From Rhodobiaceae bacterium (lineage in GTDB: Bacteria; Pseudomonadota; Alphaproteobacteria; Rhizobiales; Tepidamorphaceae): a stretch of 41,697 bases of DNA. Position numbers and translations under genes: made by a program. Positions 10,001 to 17,754 of this stretch are shown here, piece after piece. The stretch covers positions 1-41,697 of the forward strand of contig JACKJR010000010.1 in the NCBI GenBank assembly GCA_020637855.1. Direction: 5' to 3'. Each line of letters opens with the position of its first letter. Positions within the stretch are counted from its first letter, which is position 1. The notes under the pieces were generated by a model that was not told where the DNA came from, ran no database searches, and saw nothing but the letters and a program-made list of their open reading frames with translations.

Positions 10001-10130
10001 GCACGGGGCGGGACTCGTTCGTGGCGCCGGAAAGCAGCGTTCCGTCGATCAGTCTATGTGCCAGGCAATCGAGAAAAGGCGTTCCCGGCGGGATCGATAC
10101 AACGTTTGCGCGTTTACGCTCTCCTGCCAT
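7017..10130 (-). CDS. addB: Double-strand break repair protein AddB
   Basis: AddB is the partner of AddA: an inactivated helicase fold with its own nuclease domain. I place the start at the ATG at 10130 (protein beginning MAGERKRANVVSIPPGTP, 1037 residues). It lies seven bases after the stop of the upstream nucleotidyltransferase gene; the longer open frame from 10199 would overlap that gene. Visible landmarks are an N-terminal VLLPNRRAARVLADRL strand-helix and a C-terminal RecB-like nuclease site (ADRIDLCGDGTLAILDYKTG). No four-cysteine iron-sulfur cluster is evident, unlike Bacillus AddB. The 3' end overlaps addA by four bases. Confidence 0.95.
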   Translation of the reverse strand: MAGERKRANVVSIPPGTPFLDCLAHRLIDGTLLSGATNESRPVPALADATVLLPNRRAARVLADRLLFHAGRPVMLPRIMAIGDVDEDAALIGEIEAGELAGNFGAGSRLPLPPAVSMLERHLALTRLVYEFGQHKARALNFPGRSDGLLIPVGAADASALARDLARLLDAFETEEVPASDLVNLVPENHAGYWDIAHRFLSIVVETWPEHLKERNLSDPIARRNALIRAQTQRIARERPEAPFIIAGSTGSVPATAALMKTVAGLPRGWIVLPGLDQTADAKSWEAIGGEHTHPQYGLAQLLRSLGLEREDVCELSAGGKDAPCPRQRLMTEIFRPVATTDQWHEHDPETGGDAYAGLAILNAETPREEALAIALALREAIEAGKPDAALVTPDRGLARRVSAELARWGLQVDDSAGRPLSSTPAGTFLRLVCEAAAEDLAPVPLAALLRHRLLRDAQGGDATVARDALEALALRGRRPAPGIAGLRRALDTRLAEDPLRNNVAARLRDRAAGEARALVGHLEAALSPLLALQGKAASFIESVALLRDAAITLSGGSDDAGMPLLFGGDDGIRLMQFLDQLAESFDTGMRLPLASVPPFLASLMEGIPVRNPARDRRIAILGPLEARLQQFGRVVLGGLNEGSWPGDTKTDPWLSRTMRAGLGLDLPERRIGLAAHDVAQHMAGGDVVLTRSLRSDGSPTVASRWLQRLEAVAGENTYKALTRKGGRYLGWARDLDHTLQGDLPREPAPCPPVSARPRRLSVTQAETLIRDPYAIYASKILRLDPLPPLDEDADAALRGSLVHDAIARFVGETKDATPKDAATRLASLFEDEMKRAGIAVHTRASWWPRLIRIAAWFAGYEAQRRATGHRAASLEVSGELSLAASGGEFKLTARADRIDLCGDGTLAILDYKTGAPPTAKQVASGLAPQLTLEAAIAARGGFAGIATAQASELVYVRLSGGTPAGDVRAVASGSETMTLASEALKGFTDLVAAYDNATLPYRPRVSAKLARAEEPYDHLSRYREWSTADGGEGGSE

Positions 10131-10137
10131 CGCTCTG

Positions 10138-10890
10138 TCAGGTGATGCTGTCTTCGATGGCGGCTTCGGCTTCGGCGATAGCCTCCGGCGAGCCGACATG
10201 CATCCAGCGTCCGTCGAGCCGCAGACCGAACAGCCGCTCTGCCTCGATTGCGCGGTCGAAGATCAGATTGAGCGAGAAAGCGCCCCCAGGCGTTTCGGAG
10301 AACAATGCCGGCTTGAGGATCGCGACGCCCATATAGACGAATGGCGCGATCATGTGTTCGGGCCGGCGCTCGAGGTGTCCTTCGGGATCCATCAGGAAAT
10401 CACCGATGCCGTGATAACCGGTTGCCGTTGCTGTCGAGGCCACGCCGAGCAGCGCGTCCATGCGTTCCGGGTCCCAGTGCCCGGCCATGCGTGTCAGCAT
10501 CGCCGGTGCACCATCGATCCAGAAGGAATCCGAGTTGAGCACGAAGAACGGCTTTTTCCCGAGCTGCGGCAGGGCGTGGCGGATGCCGCCTCCCGTTTCC
10601 AGCAACAGGCCGCGCTCGTCCGATATGGCGATTCTGGGCGCCTTGCGCTCCGACAGGTGTTCTTCGAGCTTATCGGCAAGGTAATGCACGTTCACCACGC
10701 AGCGCGATAGTCCGGCCTCTGCGGCCTTGTCCAGAACATGATCGATCAATGCCTGCCCACGCACCTCGATCATCGGTTTGGGAACCGAATCGGTCAGCGG
10801 CCGCATGCGCTTGCCCAGCCCAGCAGCCAGCACCATCGCGGTATCCGGCTTTTCGAATCCGCCGGTCTTCTTCGCCGTCTTCTTGCTCAT
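10138..10890 (-). CDS. murU: MurU-like N-acetylmuramate-1-phosphate uridylyltransferase
   Basis: This 250-residue sugar-phosphate nucleotidyltransferase has the signature AMVLAAGLGKRMRPLTDSVP, then KPMIEVRGQALIDHVL, a LLETGGGIRHALPQLG segment and FFVLNSDSFW at the metal site. In Pseudomonas and Caulobacter, MurU makes UDP-MurNAc from MurNAc-1-phosphate produced by the kinase AmgK, bypassing de novo synthesis. Here it directly follows an AmgK-like kinase domain with a four-base ATGA overlap, which strongly supports the MurU role over a generic glucose-1-phosphate enzyme. An N-terminal Lys-rich tail (MSKKTAKKTGG) precedes the catalytic domain. The assignment is by family and context. Confidence 0.88.
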   Translation of the reverse strand: MSKKTAKKTGGFEKPDTAMVLAAGLGKRMRPLTDSVPKPMIEVRGQALIDHVLDKAAEAGLSRCVVNVHYLADKLEEHLSERKAPRIAISDERGLLLETGGGIRHALPQLGKKPFFVLNSDSFWIDGAPAMLTRMAGHWDPERMDALLGVASTATATGYHGIGDFLMDPEGHLERRPEHMIAPFVYMGVAILKPALFSETPGGAFSLNLIFDRAIEAERLFGLRLDGRWMHVGSPEAIAEAEAAIEDSIT

Positions 10891-12443
10891 GCCGTCTTTT
10901 TTGGTTCGATCTCAAGCGCCTCGGGAAGCCTTTCCCTGTACCACGCTGCGATTGGTGCCAGAGCAGGGTGTGCAAGGCAACGTTGAAGGTAGTTGGACAC
11001 CCGTGGCATGTGCGCAAGATATTGCGCTTTTCCGTCGCGCCGGTTCAGCCGGGCGAAGATGCCGAGAATCTTGGTGTTGCGCTGCGCGCCCATGACAGCG
11101 TAGTCGCGGAGAAACGCCACCTCGTCGAAACGCCCGGCAGATGTCCGGGCTTCGAGATATGTGGCAATGATATTCTGCTCCAGTGTCTGGGTTATATCGA
11201 CACGTGCGTCCTGTCCCATGGAAACTACGTCATAGGCGGCAGGGCCCCACAGCGCGTCCTGAAAGTCGATGACACCAACACGGTCATATGGTCCAAGCGG
11301 CGGCTCGCAGGGCTCGCACCACACGATATTCGGCGAATGATAGTCGCGCAGCACCCAGGTCGGGCTGCGGGTCAGGATATCCGTTGCGGTGATGACCTCG
11401 TTCCATGCGGCGAAGAAGGCAGCGCGGTCGGCTTCATCGCATTCAGTGCCGCGTGCATGCGGCACGAACCAGTCGAGGACGAGCGACACCTCGGCACGGA
11501 GCACGCCCATGTCGAAGGCGGGTATCTCGTGTTTGACGGCAGAACCGAACGACACGGCGCGCGGCAATGTCCGGCCATGCAGGTGCGCCAGAAGACGCAC
11601 GCTTTCCAGATAGCGTTCCGCGATCGGCTCGGGCGGTTGGCCATCGCTGACCACCTTGCCGCCGCCGAGGTCTTCCAGCAGCAGCAGACCCGCATCGAGA
11701 TCGCTTGCGAGAACCGCAGGAGCATGAGCGCCCGCGTCCCGCAGTGCCTGCGCGAGGCCTGCGAAGGGATGCACCGATTCCGCCAGGTGAGCGATGCGGC
11801 TGTAGCTTGGCGCACCCGGCTTGCCGGGGTCGGGCCGTGCCGGCGCATCCATCAGGATCATCCCCCCCTGCGGACTGGAAAGACGCTCGTAGCGCCTTGT
11901 CGAGGCGTCACCCTGCAAGTGATCGCGGCGAGCATTGCCGTGTCCCGCCTGGTCGAGAAACGCCCTGATTTCCTCCATGCGGTGAAGCCGGCTTGCCCAG
12001 TCATCGGCGCCAGTGGCGATCATCTGCGCGTGCCGGCCGTGGCCATGTTGCGAGAACGAGATGTCAAGCCGCGACCGGGGAAGGGTGTCGCCTGCATTCT
12101 CCGGCCATTCGACGAGAACGATGGAATCTGCAAGCGCATCCTCAAGGCCCAGTTCCTCGGTCCCGTCCGGCGACGATACGCGGTAGAGATCGCAATGCAG
12201 AACCCGGATACGGGTCTCGTCATAGGTCTGGACGAGGGTGAAGGTCGGGCTTGGAACCTCGGTCGCTTCGTTGTTTGCCAGGGCACGGATGAAGGCACGG
12301 GCGAACGTGGTTTTGCCTGCGCCCAGATCGCCGGAAAGCGCAATCAGGTCACCGGCTCTTGCAAAAAGCGCAACCTCGCGGGCAAGCCGCGCCGTCGCCT
12401 CGGCATCCGGAAGGACCCGGACCGCGCCGCCGGTCTCACTCAT
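10887..12443 (-). CDS. Fusion of TsaE ATPase and AmgK-like sugar kinase
   Basis: Two enzymes are joined in one 518-residue chain. Residues 1 to about 155 are TsaE, the ATPase of the tRNA t6A37 synthesis complex, with Walker A GDLGAGKT (38-45), the SPTF loop and HCDLYR. Residues from about 160 are an aminoglycoside-phosphotransferase-type kinase with catalytic LRDYHSPNIVW and metal-binding VIDFQDALWGPAAYD. These fit the anomeric MurNAc/GlcNAc kinase AmgK. I chose the ATG at 12443 because the longer frame (12476) would run deeper into the preceding gene; this start overlaps it by eight bases. The fusion is, as I recall, common in Hyphomicrobiales. The two activities have no obvious biochemical link. 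Confidence 0.92.
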   Translation of the reverse strand: MSETGGAVRVLPDAEATARLAREVALFARAGDLIALSGDLGAGKTTFARAFIRALANNEATEVPSPTFTLVQTYDETRIRVLHCDLYRVSSPDGTEELGLEDALADSIVLVEWPENAGDTLPRSRLDISFSQHGHGRHAQMIATGADDWASRLHRMEEIRAFLDQAGHGNARRDHLQGDASTRRYERLSSPQGGMILMDAPARPDPGKPGAPSYSRIAHLAESVHPFAGLAQALRDAGAHAPAVLASDLDAGLLLLEDLGGGKVVSDGQPPEPIAERYLESVRLLAHLHGRTLPRAVSFGSAVKHEIPAFDMGVLRAEVSLVLDWFVPHARGTECDEADRAAFFAAWNEVITATDILTRSPTWVLRDYHSPNIVWCEPCEPPLGPYDRVGVIDFQDALWGPAAYDVVSMGQDARVDITQTLEQNIIATYLEARTSAGRFDEVAFLRDYAVMGAQRNTKILGIFARLNRRDGKAQYLAHMPRVSNYLQRCLAHPALAPIAAWYRERLPEALEIEPKKTA

Positions 12444-15021
12444 GCGACGGGGTCGCGGCCATGCCGGCGCCGGCATCTTCGCTCGCGGCGGCCGCCTCGG
12501 CAGGCTTGGCCTGGTTGCGTGGCAGCCGTACCGTTACCGTCGTACCCTCTCCGGGTTCGGAGGAAAGCTCGATCGAGCCGCCGTGCTTCTCGGCAAAGCC
12601 CTTGGCAAGCGACAGGCCGAGGCCGAGGCCGGGACCGCGATTGCCGTCGCGCTGGCTGTGGGTTTCGAAGCTGTCGAAGACACGTGACTTGTAACGCTCC
12701 GGAATGCCCGGACCCTGATCGCTGACCCTGATCGCGATCATGTCGCCATCGCCAAAGGCGTCGACCATGACCTTGCCGCCCTCGTCGCTGAAGGCGACCG
12801 CATTGGCGACGAGGCCGAATACCATCTGCCGGATCCGCCGTGCGTCGCCTTCCATGCGTTCGGCCATCGGCGCGACATCGACGGCAAGATCGATCCCGTG
12901 CTTGGCGATCCGGTCCTTCAATGCGTCGGTTGCCGTCTTGATCGTCTCGCGCACATCGACTGCGCCGATATCCAGTTCCAGCACGTTGGTTTGGATGCTG
13001 GCGAGATCGAGAATGTCGTTGACGATGGTCATCAGCGATGACGAGGACGACAGGATATAACCGGCATACTCGCGTTGCTGCGCCGGGTCGGGCGTCATCG
13101 CGCGGTCCGAGAGAAGCTGTGCGAAGCCGATGATCGACTGCAGCGGATCGCGCAGGTGATAGGACACGTTGGACACGAAATTGCCACGCAGTTCGGCGGC
13201 TTGTTCAAGCGCCTCGTTGCGTTCGCGCAGTGCCATCTCCGCAGCCTTGGCAGCGGTGATGTCGGTGAAGACAGCCAGTGTCGCACCGTCCGACAAAGGC
13301 ACCGTCGATAGCGCGACCGTCATGCCGTCATTGCGCTCCATCACGCGCGAGATCGGTTCGCGCGCATCGAGGAAGCCGCAGACGCTCTGCTTCAGCGTGA
13401 CCCAGTCCTCTTGTGCCGCGTGAAGCTTGCGGCAGTCGGCAATAATACCGTCGATATGCGGATGGGCTTTCAGGGCTTTGCGGTCGAGCTCCCACATCCG
13501 CGCGAACTGCGGGTTGGACAGCTTGAGCTTGCCGTCCTGTCCGAACACGGCAATGCCTTCGGTCAAGCTCTCCAACGTCTGTCTCTGGACACGAGCCTGT
13601 GCCGACAGCCTGGTCTGCAGATCAAGGCTCTCGGTGAGGTTGTGGAACAGATGCGTGCTGCCGCCGTCGCGGTGCGGTATCGTTTCCAGCTTGAGCGAGA
13701 GTGATGCATTCGGCAGATCCCACTCGCTGGTGCGGACCTCGCTGCCCGCCGTGTCGACCAGCGAAGCCGACCATTCGCGCCAGTCCATGCCGTCCGGCGG
13801 GGTCGGCACACGCTCCTCCGCGCGCAGCTTTTCCAGGACCTCGTCGAAATCCGGTTTGCGGATCAGCCACGCAGGATCGAAATGCCACAGGTCGCGATAG
13901 GCCTTGTTGCAGAAGGTCAGCCGCTGGCTGGCATCGAACACGGCAACCGCGGTGTCGATGCGGTCGAGGATTTCGGCTCGGATCGCTGCTTCGCGCTCCA
14001 GTGCGGACTTCATCCGCGAAGCCGCATCACCATCGATGCCGAGGCCGGCAGAACCGGTGCGAAGCGGCACTTCCGTCAGTTCCATTTTCCGCTGGTCCGA
14101 GCCGATCTCGGCTCTTCCCTGGAACAAGGCCTGTGCCTGCCGTGCCTTGGCCATCTCTCCCAAGGTGGCCGCGGGGGCGATTTCCGCACCGCTTGCCAAA
14201 GCCTCGTCACGCGTCTTTGCGCCTGCGGCTTGCGCGAACGCGGCGCTCACCCAGGTCAGCGCACCGTGTTCATCGCGTACCCATACAGGCAGTTCGACGC
14301 GGTCAAGCATCGTCTGAAGTGCTTGCAGCTCACGCGATTGCTTGAGGTGACGCTCGCGCAGTTCGTTGATGTCGCGCTGCTGGCCGGTTGCACCACGGAT
14401 GCGGATTACGGCGCGCGCGCCTGCGGTTCGCCCGGTAATCTCCACAGGCGTTCCACCGCGCGTCGAGATCATCAGATCGAAAATCTTGCCGTGCTCACGC
14501 AAATTCGCGACGGCCTGTTCCAGGGCTGCAGCGGACTCAGCCGACAGCCAGGTCTCGAAGGAAAGCACCTGCCCCTTGTCACGCGGGCCGTCGGGAACAG
14601 CGGCGGAATTGAACTGTATGTCCGGGTCGGCGCCGTTGCCCGGCCATGAAATCAGGATTTGCTCATCAGCGCCCAGAAGGCTTTCTGCCCGGTCGGCGCG
14701 CGCGGCGATGGCCAGCCGGCGCGCCTCGGCTTTCGCGCGATAGGCCGAGAATTGCGCCTTGGTGCGCACATACAGGATGGCTGCAAGCACGGCGAAGGCG
14801 ATCAGGGCGAGATTCAGGCTGAGGGCGGCTATCTCTTCTGCGCTTAGGGCGTCGCGCAGAGCGGACCAGTAATCGGCAAGTGAAAGCGGTTGCGCAGCCT
14901 GCGATGCTTCTTGTTGGGCGAAGGCTTCGCCCGATTGGAAAACCGCGCCGAGCATGATTGCCAGCGGCAAAGCCGGTGCGCGATTCAGCGCGCCTGAGAC
15001 CTTGCGGCGTGGCCGGCCCAT
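12436..15021 (-). CDS. divL: DivL-like PAS sensor histidine kinase family protein with Tyr at the phosphoacceptor site
   Basis: This 861-residue protein has an export-like hydrophobic N-terminus (LPLAIMLGAVFQSGEAFAQ), a membrane span near residues 82-100 (LALIAFAVLAAILYV), several PAS-like regions and a C-terminal HisKA/HATPase pair. The dimerisation box reads FVSNVSYHLRDPLQSIIGF. The usual acceptor His after V-S is Tyr621, with a His shifted one place to 622. A Tyr here is the hallmark of Caulobacter DivL, which binds DivK and controls CckA. The ATP lid (DQGPGIP, GLGLGLSLAKGFAEKHGG) looks intact. The start at 15021 has a GGGGGA ribosome binding site. It heads the tsaE-amgK/murU/addBA run. 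DivL is inference from motif and context. Confidence 0.8.
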   Translation of the reverse strand: MGRPRRKVSGALNRAPALPLAIMLGAVFQSGEAFAQQEASQAAQPLSLADYWSALRDALSAEEIAALSLNLALIAFAVLAAILYVRTKAQFSAYRAKAEARRLAIAARADRAESLLGADEQILISWPGNGADPDIQFNSAAVPDGPRDKGQVLSFETWLSAESAAALEQAVANLREHGKIFDLMISTRGGTPVEITGRTAGARAVIRIRGATGQQRDINELRERHLKQSRELQALQTMLDRVELPVWVRDEHGALTWVSAAFAQAAGAKTRDEALASGAEIAPAATLGEMAKARQAQALFQGRAEIGSDQRKMELTEVPLRTGSAGLGIDGDAASRMKSALEREAAIRAEILDRIDTAVAVFDASQRLTFCNKAYRDLWHFDPAWLIRKPDFDEVLEKLRAEERVPTPPDGMDWREWSASLVDTAGSEVRTSEWDLPNASLSLKLETIPHRDGGSTHLFHNLTESLDLQTRLSAQARVQRQTLESLTEGIAVFGQDGKLKLSNPQFARMWELDRKALKAHPHIDGIIADCRKLHAAQEDWVTLKQSVCGFLDAREPISRVMERNDGMTVALSTVPLSDGATLAVFTDITAAKAAEMALRERNEALEQAAELRGNFVSNVSYHLRDPLQSIIGFAQLLSDRAMTPDPAQQREYAGYILSSSSSLMTIVNDILDLASIQTNVLELDIGAVDVRETIKTATDALKDRIAKHGIDLAVDVAPMAERMEGDARRIRQMVFGLVANAVAFSDEGGKVMVDAFGDGDMIAIRVSDQGPGIPERYKSRVFDSFETHSQRDGNRGPGLGLGLSLAKGFAEKHGGSIELSSEPGEGTTVTVRLPRNQAKPAEAAAASEDAGAGMAATPSHE

Positions 15022-15264
15022 GTGTTCCCCCGAATGTATGTTTCCAACTGTTCTTGAACCGATTCCGCGACCGTGCGAGCCGGCAGAAGGGCTAACGCTG
15101 AACGCAACTGCGCATGTACATGTTGCAACTGTCACGGAGTTTGATCCAGCCTACAAAATGGCCGGAAATCCGCAAAATTACCTACCAGAAATGCTCTGGA
15201 CCGGCGCTTTTCGAGCGCTGATTCGGGGAACTCTAACCGCTCGGGACGCGGCTGCCCACCGGAA
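15022..15264. other. Intergenic region upstream of the divL-like gene
   Basis: This stretch should hold the promoter of the minus-strand divL-to-addA run. I see no convincing gene, palindrome or repeat in it, and no clear promoter boxes. Confidence 0.5.
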
Positions 15265-15294
15265 CAAAAAGAGTCCGGGCGCCACATGCGCCCG
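15265..15294 (-). terminator. Rho-independent terminator of ahcY
   Basis: Read on the minus strand, a perfect 7-bp GC-rich stem (arms at 15288-15294 and 15276-15282, 5-base loop) is followed by GACTCTTTTTG. This is a classic hairpin plus T-run about 50 bases after the ahcY stop. Confidence 0.8.
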
Positions 15295-15345
15295 AAACCT
15301 GTGAATTGTGATCGGCCACCGGGCCGGGACAGGGTTCGCCCGGGA

Positions 15346-16746
15346 TCAGTAGCGGTAATGTTCGGACTTGAACGGACCCTCGACCGGCACGCCGATATAA
15401 TCCGCCTGCGCCGGGGTCAGTTGTGAAAGCGCCGCCCCGACCTTGGCCAGATGCAGTGCTGCGACCTTCTCGTCGAGATGCTTCGGCAGAACGTAGACCT
15501 CGTTCTTGTACTGCTCGCCCTTGGTCCAAAGCTCGATCTGGGCCAGCGTCTGGTTGGTGAAGGATGCCGACATCACGAAGCTCGGGTGGCCGGTGGCGTT
15601 ACCCAGGTTAAGCAGCCGGCCCTGGCTCAGCAGGATCATGCGCTTGCCATCCGGGAAGGTGACCATGTCGACCTGGTCCTTGACGTTCTTCCACTGGAAA
15701 TTGCGCAAGCTCTCGACCTGGATCTCGTTGTCGAAGTGGCCGATGTTGCCGACGATCGCCATGTCCTTGAGCGCGCGCATGTTCTCAAGCGTCAGCACGT
15801 CGCGGTTGCCCGTCGCTGTGATGACGATGTCGGCGCGTGAGGCGCCTTCATCCATGGTGACGACCTCAAAACCATCCATCGCCGCCTGCAGCGCGCAGAT
15901 CGGGTCGATCTCGGTGACCATGACACGGGCGCCGGCACCCTTCAGCGACTGCGCCGATCCCTTTCCGACATCGCCGTAACCGGCGACCAGTGCGACCTTG
16001 CCGGCCATCATCACGTCGGTGCCGCGGCGGATGCCGTCGACAAGCGATTCCTTGCAACCGTACTTGTTGTCGAACTTCGATTTGGTGACGGAGTCGTTGA
16101 CGTTGATCGCCGGGAAGGGAAGCGTGCCCTTCTTCTGGCGCTGGTAGAGCCGCAGCACGCCGGTCGTGGTTTCCTCGGTCACGCCCTTGATGTTGGCCTT
16201 GACCTTCGAATACCAGCCCGGGTTTTTCTCAAGCCGGCGCTTGATGGTCGCAAACAGAGCCTCTTCCTCTTCGTTGGACGGATTGGCGAGCAGGCTCGGG
16301 TCCTTTTCGGCATCGGCGCCGAGCAGGATCAGTAACGTAGCGTCGCCGCCATCATCGAGGATCATGTTGGCGGTTTCGCCGTTTGGCCATTCGAAGATGC
16401 GGTCCGCCAGATCCCAGTATTCCTGCAAGGTCTCGCCCTTGAAGGCGAAAACCGGTGTGCCCTTTGCCGCTATCGCAGCCGCCGCATGGTCCTGCGTCGA
16501 ATAGATGTTGCAGGACGCCCAGCGTACGTCGGCGCCAAGCGACTGCAGTGTCTCGATGAGAACGGCGGTCTGGATCGTCATATGCAGAGATCCGGCGATG
16601 CGCGCGCCCTTGAGCGGCTGTGCGGAGGCAAATTCCTCACGCGTCGCCATCAGGCCGGGCATCTCGGTTTCGGCGATCTCGATCTCGGTGCGTCCCCAAT
16701 CGGCAAGCTTGATGTCTGCGACGACGTAATCCTTGGCAGCGCTCAC
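15346..16746 (-). CDS. ahcY: S-adenosylhomocysteine hydrolase
   Basis: AhcY splits S-adenosylhomocysteine to adenosine and homocysteine, relieving product inhibition of methyltransferases. The 466-residue protein matches family length. It has the substrate region GSLHMTIQTAVLIETL, the Asn/Asp-rich NVNDSVTKSKFDNKYGCKES block and the NAD loop GYGDVGKG (256-263), and it ends in the conserved PFKSEHYRY. It is a single-gene unit with its own terminator downstream (15265-15294). The 184-bp gap upstream holds an 18-bp palindrome that is the likely operator. Identification is firm. Confidence 0.98.
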   Translation of the reverse strand: MSAAKDYVVADIKLADWGRTEIEIAETEMPGLMATREEFASAQPLKGARIAGSLHMTIQTAVLIETLQSLGADVRWASCNIYSTQDHAAAAIAAKGTPVFAFKGETLQEYWDLADRIFEWPNGETANMILDDGGDATLLILLGADAEKDPSLLANPSNEEEEALFATIKRRLEKNPGWYSKVKANIKGVTEETTTGVLRLYQRQKKGTLPFPAINVNDSVTKSKFDNKYGCKESLVDGIRRGTDVMMAGKVALVAGYGDVGKGSAQSLKGAGARVMVTEIDPICALQAAMDGFEVVTMDEGASRADIVITATGNRDVLTLENMRALKDMAIVGNIGHFDNEIQVESLRNFQWKNVKDQVDMVTFPDGKRMILLSQGRLLNLGNATGHPSFVMSASFTNQTLAQIELWTKGEQYKNEVYVLPKHLDEKVAALHLAKVGAALSQLTPAQADYIGVPVEGPFKSEHYRY

Positions 16747-16890
16747 GTGCGTGACCTTTCATGATTTTACTGATTGCCGCGCTGATGTTGCGGCCAAGCC
16801 GGTCCTTGCAGGGAGTACATCGCCTGCCTGCCGGCCCAAGTTTCAGATCGTGGAGGGGTTATCAGAGCCGGGAAGGGCAATCAATAGATT

Positions 16891-16908
16891 TATAAAGATA
16901 TCTTTATA
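16891..16908. promoter_or_regulatory. 18-bp perfect palindrome, candidate SahR operator of ahcY
   Basis: TATAAAGATATCTTTATA is a perfect palindrome lying 145 bases upstream of the ahcY start in an otherwise GC-rich gap. From memory, SahR, an ArsR-family repressor that senses S-adenosylhomocysteine, binds a similar AAAGATATCTTT-type site before ahcY and other methionine-cycle genes in alphaproteobacteria. The palindrome is seen; the regulator is inferred, and no sahR gene is in the window. Confidence 0.65.
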
Positions 16909-16930
16909 TAAGACTTCGGGTGTTGCTGCC

Positions 16931-17257
16931 TCACCCGTTATTTTCCGGCGGGGCGTTTTCACCGAACCCTTCGGTCACAAGCTCGCAAAGTGCCGCAACG
17001 GCGTCTTTCGCTTCCTCGCCATTTGCCGCGATCTCGATCTCGCAGCCTTTTGCCGCGGCAAGCATCATCAGCCCCATGATCGATGTCCCGCCAACCACGG
17101 CTTCGTCACGCCGGACGGCAATGTCGGCATCGAACCGTTCGGCCAACCGGACAAACTTGGCCGACGCGCGGGCATGCAGGCCCTTGTCGTTGCAAATCGT
17201 CACGCATGCGCGAACGGCAGAGCCGTCCTCGAAGACCTTTTCCGCATCCTCGATCAA
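16931..17257 (-). CDS. ptsH: HPr phosphocarrier protein of the regulatory PTS
   Basis: HPr carries phosphate between enzyme I and EIIA. The domain shows the phosphohistidine loop NDKGLHARASAKF (His28) and the regulatory serine in GGTSIMGLMM (Ser59), the target of HPr kinase. No in-frame ATG lies near the domain. The best start is the TTG at 17257, one base after the EIIA stop, giving 108 residues with a longer acidic N-terminus than the usual 85-90 and an Asn/Pro-rich tail. A GTG nearer the domain is the alternative. It follows EIIA in one transcript. No sugar permease genes are near, so the role is probably regulatory. Confidence 0.9.
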   Translation of the reverse strand: MIEDAEKVFEDGSAVRACVTICNDKGLHARASAKFVRLAERFDADIAVRRDEAVVGGTSIMGLMMLAAAKGCEIEIAANGEEAKDAVAALCELVTEGFGENAPPENNG

Positions 17258-17258
17258 A

Positions 17259-17660
17259 TCACTGCCCCGACAGGACTTCACTGGCAACGCTGATGTATTT
17301 GCGGCCCGCGTCACCGGCCGCGCGGACAGCTTCGGCAAGCGGCATGTCGCCACGCACGCTGACGAGCTTCACCAGCATCGGCAGATTGACGCCGGCGAGA
17401 ACTTCCACCGGCGCGCCTTCCATGATCGAAATGGCGAGATTGGACGGGGTTCCGCCGAACATGTCTGTCAGGACAATGACGCCGTCGCCCTGATTGACAC
17501 GCGAGATCGCGTCAAGGATTTCGCTGCGCCGCTGTTCGACATCGTCGTCGGGGCCAATGGAGATGGTTTCGAAATGCTCCTGCGGACCGACAATATGCTC
17601 GACGGCGGCACGGAACTCTTTTGCCAGCAGACCATGTGTGACGACAACGAGGCCGATCAT
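17259..17660 (-). CDS. manX: PTS EIIA component, mannose (ManX) type
   Basis: The 133-residue protein begins MIGLVVVTHGLLAKEF, with phosphorylatable His9, and contains the family motif GVIVLTDMFGGTPSNLA. It accepts phosphate from HPr. With no EIIB or EIIC in the window it fits the incomplete PTS of alphaproteobacteria, in which phosphorylation state signals carbon status instead of driving sugar uptake. It sits between hprK (94-bp gap upstream) and HPr (adjacent downstream). In Sinorhizobium the matching proteins take part in succinate-mediated catabolite repression; I infer a similar role here. Confidence 0.94.
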   Translation of the reverse strand: MIGLVVVTHGLLAKEFRAAVEHIVGPQEHFETISIGPDDDVEQRRSEILDAISRVNQGDGVIVLTDMFGGTPSNLAISIMEGAPVEVLAGVNLPMLVKLVSVRGDMPLAEAVRAAGDAGRKYISVASEVLSGQ

Positions 17661-17754
17661 TCCGGTTCTTCTCTCAACGTTTCATCAGGCCGCAGCACTT
17701 GAACAGGACACACACAAACCTGCAAGCCCTGCCTGCATTTCACAAGTCACGGTT

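Noticed and set aside
10749..12725. 658-residue plus-strand frame across the murU and tsaE-amgK genes
   Set aside because: It is a shadow of two firmly identified genes on the other strand.
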